Positions 1 through 5,896 of a stretch of 6,741 nucleotides of DNA are shown here, piece by piece. The DNA comes from an uncultured Collinsella sp. (lineage in GTDB: Bacteria > Actinomycetota > Coriobacteriia > Coriobacteriales > Coriobacteriaceae). How positions within the stretch are numbered: the first letter of the stretch is position 1; every line of letters starts with the position of its first letter. The stretch is from assembly GCA_902479205.1 (NCBI GenBank), contig CABSNX010000109.1, forward strand, positions 1 through 6,741, in the 5' to 3' direction. Below the pieces are notes generated by a model. It worked only from the letters and a program-made list of their open reading frames with translations. It was not told the origin of the DNA and searched no databases. The position numbers were made by a program, and so were the translations under genes.

Positions 1-173
1 ACGAGTGGAGCCATCAGCTGCTGCATGCGACCGAGAATTTTGACATGGAGCGCATTGGCGCCAAGCTCGAAGCTGCCATGACCGCACTGCACGAGGCGCA
101 TGACGCGCTCGAGGGCTACGAGGAAGCCATCGAGGCTGACCACAACTCCGTCGGCTCCGTAAAGCTGGTGTAG
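1..173 (+). CDS. C-terminal end of an unidentified protein, coupled to nikR (5' partial)
   Basis: This is an open frame entering from the left edge; the first complete codon is at position 3 and a TAG stop lies at 171-173. About 56 residues are visible. Nearly all codons end in G or C, as in the genes downstream, so it is very likely coding. The visible part is rich in Glu, Asp, Ala and His and looks helical (for example AAMTALHEAHDALEGYEEA), followed by a short, less charged tail ending in SVKLV. I do not recognise the family; it does not look like the C-terminus of HypA or HypB. The stop is separated by a single base from the GTG start of nikR, so the two are almost certainly co-transcribed and translationally coupled. 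A role in nickel or hydrogenase metabolism is only suggested by position. Confidence 0.7.
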   Translation, partial: EWSHQLLHATENFDMERIGAKLEAAMTALHEAHDALEGYEEAIEADHNSVGSVKLV

Positions 174-174
174 G

Positions 175-687
175 GTGTCCGAACACGAACACGAGCACGG
201 CTGCGGGCACGAGCATTCGCACGGGCCGACCGGCGACGCGGGCTGCCGTTGCAGCGGCTCCGCCTCCGAGCTGGTCCGTTTTTCGGTCACCGCGCCCGAC
301 GACCTGCTGCGCCGCTTTGACGAGCAGATCGCACGCCGCGGTGACGTAGCCAACCGCTCCGAGGCCGTGCGCGACCTGATTCGCGCCTCGATTGCCAAGG
401 AGCAGATGCGAACGCCCGACGAGCAGGTCATCGGGTCGCTCACCATGATTTACGACCATCACACCGGCGACCTGACGCGCCGCCTGGACGAGGTGCAACA
501 CGACTACACCGACGAGATCGTATCGACCATGCACGTGCATCTGGATCACCACAACTGTTTGGAGATTCTGGCACTTAAGGGTCGCGGCGAGCGTGTCTAC
601 GAGCTGGCTGACCGTCTGCTGGGCCTGCGCGGCGTTAAACACGGCGAGCTCACCTGCGCCGCCACCGAGCAGAGCCTGGGGCTGTAA
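175..687 (+). CDS. nikR: Nickel-responsive transcriptional regulator NikR with a His/Cys-rich N-terminal extension
   Basis: NikR is a cytoplasmic metal-sensing repressor: a ribbon-helix-helix DNA-binding domain joined to an ACT-like tetramerisation domain that binds Ni(II). Residues 32-75 form the ribbon-helix-helix (LVRFSVTAPDDLLRRFDEQI, then NRSEAVRDLIR). Residues 83-165 form the nickel domain. By alignment with E. coli NikR from memory, the four high-affinity ligands H76, H87, H89 and C95 correspond to H109, H120, H122 and C128, with identical 11-, 2- and 6-residue spacings; VSTMHVHLDHHNCLEILALKG is diagnostic. Residues 2-31 are an extra segment with six His and three Cys, absent from E. 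coli NikR (133 aa, against 170 aa here). GTG at 175 is the only usable start: an in-frame TAA lies at 160-162 and no other ATG, GTG or TTG occurs before the DNA-binding domain. There is no clear Shine-Dalgarno sequence, which fits translational coupling to the preceding gene. It lies 29 bases upstream of hypF. Targets may be nickel uptake genes, this operon, or both; no operator was recognised. Confidence 0.93.
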   Translation: MSEHEHEHGCGHEHSHGPTGDAGCRCSGSASELVRFSVTAPDDLLRRFDEQIARRGDVANRSEAVRDLIRASIAKEQMRTPDEQVIGSLTMIYDHHTGDLTRRLDEVQHDYTDEIVSTMHVHLDHHNCLEILALKGRGERVYELADRLLGLRGVKHGELTCAATEQSLGL

Positions 688-704
688 CAGCACACATTTC
701 AACG

Positions 705-711
705 AAGGAGG
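705..711 (+). promoter_or_regulatory. Strong Shine-Dalgarno sequence of hypF
   Basis: AAGGAGG lies five bases upstream of the ATG at 717, in the short nikR-hypF gap. It fixes the hypF start, and the protein begins directly with the acylphosphatase fold. No promoter is apparent in this 29-base gap, so hypF is probably read through from nikR. Confidence 0.8.
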
Positions 712-716
712 GTCGC

Positions 717-3125
717 ATGCGACATGCGCATATCCATGTAACGGGCATTGTGCAGGGTGTCGGCATGCGACCGTTTGTGTATCGCGAGGCCATGGCGCAC
801 GGCATTTGCGGCTGGGTGCTTAACGCGGGCGATGGCGTGCATATCGAGGCGCACGCTCCTGGCGAAGCACTCGACGAATTTGTCGACGCGCTTTCCGAGC
901 ATGCGCCTGCGGCGTCTCGCGTGGAGCATGTCGAGGTTATGGACCTGGCACCCGGCGACTGGAACGCCGCCAACGAGCAGGGTTTTCGCATTGTGGCGTC
1001 GCAGGATCAAACCGCCCACACGACGCTCATCTCGCCCGACATCGCTACGTGCGATGACTGCCTGTGCGAGCTATTCGACCCCGCCGACCGACGCTTTCAC
1101 TACCCCTTTATCAACTGCACCAACTGTGGACCGCGCTTTACCATCATCCGCTCGCTGCCCTATGACCGAGCGGCTACCTCGATGGATCGCTTTCCCATGT
1201 GCCCCACCTGCGCCTCAGAGTATGCCGACCCGCTCGATCGGCGGTTTCACGCGCAGCCCGATGCCTGCTTTGATTGCGGACCGCATATTACGTGGCGCGA
1301 GGCCAGCGATGCCATCATCGAACGCTGCGTCGAGCTGCTGGCTGGCGGCGGCATCGTCGCCATCAAGGGTCTGGGCGGATTCCACCTGGCCTGCGATGCC
1401 ACCAACGAACAGGCGGTGTGCGAGTTGCGCCGTCGCAAGCGTCGCAGCAATAAGCCGCTCGCCGTTATGGTGTGCGGCCTTGCCGACGCCGAGCGCCTGT
1501 GTCATATCGATGGCATTGAGCGCAACCTGCTGGCCGGTAGCGTTCGTCCCATTGTGCTGTTGCGCCGCCGCGCAGCCGGCAACGACGCCCACAGCTCCCC
1601 CAACGCCCTCGAACTCGCGCCATCCGTCGCGCACGACTTGCCCGAGCTTGGCGTCATGCTCCCCTACACCCCGCTTCAACATTTGCTGCTCGCCGCAGCC
1701 GCGGCGCACGGCATGAGCGCACTCGTCATGACCAGCGGAAACCTGAGCAAAGAGCCCATCGAGACCGACGATGCCCTTGCATGGGAGCACCTTGTTGCCG
1801 CCGGCATCGCCGATGCGCTGCTCGGTAACGACCGCGCGATTCTGTCGCGCTACGACGACTCCGTGGTACGCGTAGTCGACGGGGTCGTCATGCCCGTGCG
1901 CCGCGCACGCGGATATGCGCCGCAGCCGCTGTCGTTGCCGGCGCTCGACAACGCCACGCCCTGTGTGCTCGCCTGCGGGCCGCAGCAAAAAGCCACGATC
2001 GCACTCACGCGCGAGGACACCGACGGCCATGCGGCCTGTTTTGTGTCGCAGCATATCGGCGATGTCGAAAACGGCGCGACTTTCGATGCTTGGAGCGCCG
2101 CACGCACGCGTCTGGAAAACCTCTTTGACCTGGCGCCTGCCGCCCTGGCATGCGACATACATCCCAGCTATCTGTCGAGCCAATGGGCGCGCGAGCAGGC
2201 ACGGGAGCACAATCTGCCGCTTATCGAAGTCCAGCACCATCATGCGCACATCGCGAGCGTCATGGCAGAGGCGATTGCCGCAGGCCGGCTTGCGCCCGAT
2301 GCACGCGTCCTCGGCATCGCCTTCGACGGCACGGGCGCCGGCACCGATGGCACCATATGGGGTGGTGAGTTTCTTGTCGCCCATCTCGCCGATTTTGAGC
2401 GCGTCGCGCATCTGCGCACCTGGGCGCTTCCCGGTGGCGCCGCATCCGTACACGATGCCCGCCGCAACGCCTTTGCCCTGCTCAGCGAGCTCGACCTGCT
2501 CGAGCACCCGGGAGCCATGGGGCTCTTGAACAGCCTTGACGAGCAAACGCGCAGCATAACGGCAACGATGATCGAGCGCGGCATCAACAGTCCGCGCACC
2601 AGCAGTATGGGTCGCCTGTTTGATGCCGCAGCCGCGATTTTGGGCATTTGCGGCCAGGCAACCTACGAGGGCGAACCCGCCATCGAGCTCGAAGCCGCCG
2701 CTTGGCGTGCACTGGACGGCAAAATCGCCCGTTTTCCCGACGACAACGTCGGCTATTCCACATCTGGCCCATCGTGGCTGGACGGCCCCGATGTGCTGGA
2801 CCAGAAAGCACTCTTTGAGGCACTTTTGGAGGGAATTGAAGCCGGAGCGCCCGCCGACAGGCTCGCACTCGACTTCCATGTCGCCGTCGCGCGCTCCTCG
2901 GCGCGCATCGCCACCGAAATCTGCGCGCGCGAGGGCATTGGCACCGTCGCGCTCTCGGGCGGCGTGTTCATGAACCGACTTCTGCTCCAGCTCCTCACCC
3001 GCGAGCTCAAATACGCGGGCCTTGCTGTCTTGGTCCCCCACACCGTACCCGTCAATGACGGCTGCATCGCCTACGGTCAGGCGGCGGTCGCAAGCGCTCG
3101 TCTTGCGCAGATTGCATCGCAGTAG
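717..3125 (+). CDS. hypF: Carbamoyltransferase HypF, [NiFe]-hydrogenase maturation
   Basis: HypF makes the cyanide precursor for the hydrogenase active site. It hydrolyses carbamoyl phosphate, forms carbamoyl-adenylate with ATP, and moves the carbamoyl group to the C-terminal Cys of HypE. The 802 residues show the four expected parts in order. Residues 1-92 are the acylphosphatase domain (GIVQGVGMRPF, with catalytic R18 and N36). Residues about 105-192 are the zinc-finger region, with Cys pairs at 112/115, 134/137, 162/165 and 184/187, giving the exact family spacing CxxC-18-CxxC-24-CxxC-18-CxxC. Residues about 195-400 are the YrdC-like domain (KGLGGFHLACDA, SNKPLAVM, LPYTPLQHLLL, TSGNLSKEPI). 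Residues about 412-800 are the Kae1-like domain (metal-binding HHHAH at 507-511, FDGTGAGTDGTIWGGEF, SSMGRLFDA, SGGVFMNRLL, NDGCIAYGQ). It is slightly longer than the usual 750-770 residues, with part of the excess around residues 285-305. The usual Phe of the VQGVGFRP motif is Met17. It appears intact. Confidence 0.97.
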   Translation: MRHAHIHVTGIVQGVGMRPFVYREAMAHGICGWVLNAGDGVHIEAHAPGEALDEFVDALSEHAPAASRVEHVEVMDLAPGDWNAANEQGFRIVASQDQTAHTTLISPDIATCDDCLCELFDPADRRFHYPFINCTNCGPRFTIIRSLPYDRAATSMDRFPMCPTCASEYADPLDRRFHAQPDACFDCGPHITWREASDAIIERCVELLAGGGIVAIKGLGGFHLACDATNEQAVCELRRRKRRSNKPLAVMVCGLADAERLCHIDGIERNLLAGSVRPIVLLRRRAAGNDAHSSPNALELAPSVAHDLPELGVMLPYTPLQHLLLAAAAAHGMSALVMTSGNLSKEPIETDDALAWEHLVAAGIADALLGNDRAILSRYDDSVVRVVDGVVMPVRRARGYAPQPLSLPALDNATPCVLACGPQQKATIALTREDTDGHAACFVSQHIGDVENGATFDAWSAARTRLENLFDLAPAALACDIHPSYLSSQWAREQAREHNLPLIEVQHHHAHIASVMAEAIAAGRLAPDARVLGIAFDGTGAGTDGTIWGGEFLVAHLADFERVAHLRTWALPGGAASVHDARRNAFALLSELDLLEHPGAMGLLNSLDEQTRSITATMIERGINSPRTSSMGRLFDAAAAILGICGQATYEGEPAIELEAAAWRALDGKIARFPDDNVGYSTSGPSWLDGPDVLDQKALFEALLEGIEAGAPADRLALDFHVAVARSSARIATEICAREGIGTVALSGGVFMNRLLLQLLTRELKYAGLAVLVPHTVPVNDGCIAYGQAAVASARLAQIASQ

Positions 3126-3259
3126 CTCGCCCTCACACGCCGCTGTGCCCAGCCGTCTCACAGGCGTAACGCGTTTGCCCGCAAACCCCGCGAGCGCTAC
3201 CATCAACTGATGGATTATTGAGCGCCTATCCAGCGCAAAGCGTCTAAAAGGGGAACAAT
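3126..3259 (+). other. hypF-hypC intergenic region with a weak hairpin and possible promoter
   Basis: These 134 bases form the longest gap between plus-strand genes. A bulged hairpin pairs ACGCC(GC)TGTG at 3137-3147 with CACAGGCGT at 3159-3167 around an 11-base loop. It is not followed by a convincing T-run, only GTTT at 3173-3176, so it is at best a weak attenuator or RNA-processing site. A poor promoter-like pair follows: TTGCCC at 3175-3180 and TACCAT at 3198-3203 with a 17-base spacer, four of six consensus bases each. A short imperfect palindrome, CATCAACTGATG, lies at 3201-3212. I see no known NikR-type operator. hypC may be transcribed both by readthrough and from its own start; this is speculative. 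Confidence 0.3.
3248..3254 (+). promoter_or_regulatory. Shine-Dalgarno sequence of hypC
   Basis: AAGGGGA lies five bases upstream of the ATG at 3260. It supports that start, which places the essential cysteine at residue 2 as the HypC family requires. Confidence 0.7.
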
Positions 3260-3520
3260 ATGTGCCTTGCCGTTCCCGGTAAAGTAGTCAAACGCGACGA
3301 CGACCTCAAGGCCACCGTCGACATGATGGGCATCGAGCGCCCCGTGTCGCTACGACTCGTGCCGGCGGCGCAGGTTGGCGACTATATTCTCGTACACGCC
3401 GGCTTTGGCATCCAGATTGTCGACGAGCAGGAAGCGCAGGAGACGCTCGAGCTCGTTAATGCCATGACCGAGCTGATCGAAGAAGACCAACTGGTCAGCA
3501 ACCCGGCCGAGGCATACTAG
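3260..3520 (+). CDS. hypC: Hydrogenase maturation chaperone HypC
   Basis: HypC is a small OB-fold chaperone. It forms a complex with HypD on which the Fe(CN)2CO unit is built, then carries that unit to the large-subunit precursor of [NiFe]-hydrogenase. The 86 residues open with the family signature MCLAVPGKV. Cys2, exposed after removal of Met1, is the residue that contacts iron and the hydrogenase precursor. The second signature, GDYILVHAGFGIQIVDE at about 40-56, contains the conserved H46. Length matches the family (75-100 aa). The C-terminal 30 residues are acidic and helical. The TAG stop shares its last G with the GTG start of hypD, so the two are translationally coupled, which suits the tight 1:1 HypC-HypD complex. 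The paralogue HybG has the same fold, but the hypCDE context favours HypC. Confidence 0.96.
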   Translation: MCLAVPGKVVKRDDDLKATVDMMGIERPVSLRLVPAAQVGDYILVHAGFGIQIVDEQEAQETLELVNAMTELIEEDQLVSNPAEAY

Positions 3521-4632
3521 TGGCGGCCGGACAGCCGGCGCGCTCCGGTATCGACTTTTCGGCATTTCGCGATTCCAAGCTGGCCCGCGAGCTCATCGAA
3601 CGCATCCATGAACTCGTCGGCGACCGCACCATCAACCTTATGGAAGTCTGCGGCACGCACACCGTGAGCATCGGCCGCTATGGCTTTCGCTCCATTATGC
3701 CAGCCGGGCTCAAGCTGCTGAGTGGCCCGGGGTGCCCCGTCTGCGTAACCGCCAACCGCGACATCGACCACGCGATCGCGCTCGCCAACATAGACGGCGC
3801 CATCATCACCACCTTTGGCGACATGATGCGCGTGCCCGGATCGTCCACCTCGCTCGCTGCGCAAAAGGCGGCAGGGCGCGACATCCGCATCGTCTATTCC
3901 CCGCTCGACGCGCTCGACATCGCCGAGCAAAGCCCCGATCGTCCGGTCATTTTTATGGGCGTGGGCTTTGAGACCACAACGCCCACCATCGCCGCCGCCA
4001 TCCTGGAGGCAGACGCACGCGGGCTGCAGAACTTCTCGGTCTATTGCGCCCACAAGACCACGCCGCCGGCGTTGCGCGCCATCGCCAACGACCCCGAGAC
4101 CGCCATCGACGGCTTTATCCTGCCGGGCCACGTCGCCACCATCACGGGCTTGGCGCCCTTTAGCTTTTTGGTCGACGAGTTCAATACCCCGGGCGTGGTC
4201 ACGGGATTTGAACCGGTCGATATCCTGCAGGGCATCTGCATGCTGGTCCAGATGGTTGTCGAGGGCAGGCCCGCGATCGACAACGCCTACCGCCGTGGCG
4301 TCAACGCAGACGGCAACCCCGTGGCGCGCCAGCTGGTCGAGCAGGTGTTTGAGCCATGCGGCACCACGTGGCGCGGGCTGGGGCCGATTGCCAACTCGGG
4401 CCTTTCTATCCGCCCCGAGTTCTCGCGCTTTGATGCCCGCGCTCGCTTTGACGTGCCCGTTGAGGCGACGGTCGAGCCGCGTGGATGCCGCTGCGGCGAC
4501 GTGCTGCGCGGTGCCATCACGCCGAGCAGCTGCCCGCTCTTTGGCCGCACCTGCACGCCCGAGCACCCCGTCGGCCCGTGCATGGTGAGCTCCGAGGGCG
4601 GCTGCGCGGCATACTACCGCTACCGTAACTAG
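3520..4632 (+). CDS. hypD: Hydrogenase maturation iron-sulfur protein HypD
   Basis: HypD is the [4Fe-4S] scaffold which, with HypC, binds iron and receives cyanide from HypE during assembly of the Fe(CN)2CO cofactor. The 370 residues match the usual length. Conserved blocks in order are MEVCGTHT (C44), GPGCPVC at 69-75 (C72 and C75, the putative redox thiol pair), TTFGDMMRVPGS, GVGFETTTPT at 147-156, CAHKTTPPAL, PGHVATITG and GFEPVDILQG. The C-terminal Cys-rich domain has C323, C325, C338, C345, C354 and C362 in the typical arrangement (CRCGDVLRG, CPLFGRTCTPEHPVGPCMVS, GCAAYYRY), which holds the cluster. The GTG at 3520 is chosen because it overlaps the hypC stop and is preceded by GAGG at 3509-3512. 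The next in-frame ATG, Met41 at the MEVCGTHT motif, would remove the N-terminal helix found in the family. No defect is visible. Confidence 0.96.
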   Translation: MAAGQPARSGIDFSAFRDSKLARELIERIHELVGDRTINLMEVCGTHTVSIGRYGFRSIMPAGLKLLSGPGCPVCVTANRDIDHAIALANIDGAIITTFGDMMRVPGSSTSLAAQKAAGRDIRIVYSPLDALDIAEQSPDRPVIFMGVGFETTTPTIAAAILEADARGLQNFSVYCAHKTTPPALRAIANDPETAIDGFILPGHVATITGLAPFSFLVDEFNTPGVVTGFEPVDILQGICMLVQMVVEGRPAIDNAYRRGVNADGNPVARQLVEQVFEPCGTTWRGLGPIANSGLSIRPEFSRFDARARFDVPVEATVEPRGCRCGDVLRGAITPSSCPLFGRTCTPEHPVGPCMVSSEGGCAAYYRYRN

Positions 4633-4667
4633 CCCGGACGCACCCGCACACTGGCACCACCCACGAT

Positions 4668-4672
4668 TGGAG
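4668..4672 (+). promoter_or_regulatory. Shine-Dalgarno sequence of hypE
   Basis: TGGAG lies eight bases upstream of the ATG at 4681, in the 48-base hypD-hypE gap. The gap contains no promoter-like pair or terminator, so hypE is probably transcribed with hypCD. Confidence 0.6.
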
Positions 4673-4680
4673 TTTTCGAT

Positions 4681-5715
4681 ATGTCCCGTACTGCCACCGA
4701 TAGCACCGTCCTGTTGGGCCACGGCTCTGGCGGTCAGATGATGAAACGCATCATCGATGAGGTCTTTTTGGATGCCTTTGGGTCGCCCGAGCTGCTCGAA
4801 GGCAACGACGCCGGCGTCGCCGCGCTGCCCGCGAGCGGGCGCATCGCCATGTCGACCGACAGTTTTGTAGTCTCGCCGCAGTTCTTCCCCGGTGGCAACA
4901 TCGGCCGCCTCGCCGTGTGCGGAACCGTCAACGACGTCGCGACCTCGGGCGCCAACGTGCGCTACCTATCGTGCGGCTTTATCCTCGAAGAGGGCTATCC
5001 CATGGATAAGCTCCGCCAGATTGTGCAGACGATGGCCGAGACGGCGCGTGAGGCGGGCGTGTCCATAATCACGGGCGACACCAAGGTGGTCGAGCGCGGC
5101 GGGGCCGACGGCGTCTACATCAATACCGCCGGCGTGGGCGAGGTTCCCACGGGTGTGGCGCTCAGCGGCACCAACTGCCGACCCGGCGACGTCATCCTGG
5201 TGTCGGGCACACTGGGCGACCACGGTATCGCCATCATGAGCCAGCGTGAGGGCTTGGCGTTTTCGAGCACGATCGAAAGCGATGCCGCGCCGCTCAACCA
5301 CCTGATTGCCGACGTTCTGGCCGCAGCGCCCGGCACGCGTTGTTTTCGCGACCCCACGCGCGGTGGCCTGGCGTCCACGCTCAACGAGTTTGCCCAGGCC
5401 AGCGGTGTTGCCATGGAGGTCGACGAGGATGCCGTGCCCGTGCGTCCCGACGTGCAGGCCGCCTGCGAGATGCTCGGCTACGATGTGCTGCAGGTGGCAA
5501 ACGAGGGCAAGATGGTTGCCGTCGTGCCGGCCGAGCAAGCCGATGCCGCGCTAGCCGCCATGCGCGCCGCCCGCTACGGCGAGAATGCCGCCATCATCGG
5601 TCGCGTGCTGCCGCTTGCCGAGGGTGCCCGTCCCGCTGTGCGCGTACGCACCGGCTGGGGCTCGACCCGTATCCTCGACATGCTCGTAGGAGAGCAGCTG
5701 CCCAGGATTTGCTAG
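4681..5715 (+). CDS. hypE: Hydrogenase maturation protein HypE, carbamoyl dehydratase
   Basis: HypE receives a carbamoyl group from HypF on its C-terminal cysteine and dehydrates it with ATP to a protein thiocyanate, which is the source of the cyanide ligands passed to HypC-HypD. It belongs to the PurM/SelD/ThiL-like ATP-binding superfamily. The 344 residues show the glycine-rich start LLGHGSGGQMM (11-21), EGNDAG (40-45), TDSFVVSPQFFPGGNIGRLAVCGTVNDVA (about 59-87, the ATP and dimer region), GDTKVVERGGADG (132-144), LVSGTLGDHGIA and RDPTRGGLASTLNE (223-236). The protein ends in PRIC, so the catalytic C344 is the very last residue, as the reaction requires; the reading frame to the true end is therefore intact. 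Length is typical (about 335-350). It is the last gene of the plus-strand cluster, with a strong hairpin about 90 bases downstream. Confidence 0.97.
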   Translation: MSRTATDSTVLLGHGSGGQMMKRIIDEVFLDAFGSPELLEGNDAGVAALPASGRIAMSTDSFVVSPQFFPGGNIGRLAVCGTVNDVATSGANVRYLSCGFILEEGYPMDKLRQIVQTMAETAREAGVSIITGDTKVVERGGADGVYINTAGVGEVPTGVALSGTNCRPGDVILVSGTLGDHGIAIMSQREGLAFSSTIESDAAPLNHLIADVLAAAPGTRCFRDPTRGGLASTLNEFAQASGVAMEVDEDAVPVRPDVQAACEMLGYDVLQVANEGKMVAVVPAEQADAALAAMRAARYGENAAIIGRVLPLAEGARPAVRVRTGWGSTRILDMLVGEQLPRIC

Positions 5716-5804
5716 CGGCCGCTCTGCAAGCTGCCCAGCATCCGACCACAATCGGCCCGCCCATTTTCACTGGGACGTTGGCCCACTCAAACTGCGGGGA
5801 GACG

Positions 5805-5845
5805 GAAGGGCCCTCCTGCCGAGCTGATCGGCAGGAGGGCCCTTC
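5805..5845 (+). terminator. Perfect 18-bp inverted repeat, probable terminator between convergent genes
   Basis: GAAGGGCCCTCCTGCCGA at 5805-5822 is the exact reverse complement of 5828-5845, with a five-base loop GCTGA. The stem is very GC-rich and stable. On the plus strand it is followed only by GCTTTGC, so the U-tract is short. On the minus strand no T-run follows. It lies about 90 bases after hypE and about 50 bases beyond the stop of the convergent minus-strand gene, so it probably stops transcription from hypE and perhaps from both sides. The stem structure is directly visible; the terminator function is inferred. Confidence 0.7.
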
Positions 5846-5896
5846 GCTTTGCAAAACCATACTCCTTGCAGTATTTGCCTGTCAGGCAGACGCTCG
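5846..5896 (-). other. Short spacer downstream of the minus-strand gene with two minor hairpins
   Basis: Two small inverted repeats lie here: ATACT/AGTAT (5859-5863 with 5870-5874) and TGCCTG/CAGGCA (5876-5881 with 5883-5888). The second sits just beyond the minus-strand stop and could protect the 3' end of that mRNA, but both are too short to be assigned a role. Confidence 0.2.

Noticed and set aside
1215..3206. A 663-codon open frame on the minus strand, antisense to hypF
   Set aside because: It mirrors hypF, whose strong G/C third-position bias removes stops from the opposite strand. The translation has no recognisable domain and is rich in Arg, Gly, Ala and Cys, as expected of a shadow frame.
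3191..3236. Three AGCGC copies (3193-3197, 3221-3225, 3232-3236) as possible regulator sites
   Set aside because: Five-base GC-rich words recur often by chance in this composition, and their spacing is irregular (28 and 11 bases).
3517..4722. A 401-codon open frame on the minus strand, antisense to hypD
   Set aside because: It has the same cause as the hypF shadow: it covers a fully conserved hypD, and its translation is low-complexity with no family resemblance.
5716..5804. Small gene or RNA between hypE and the hairpin
   Set aside because: There is no start codon with a ribosome binding site, no conserved-looking frame and no structure beyond four-base stems, so it is best read as the hypE 3' untranslated region.
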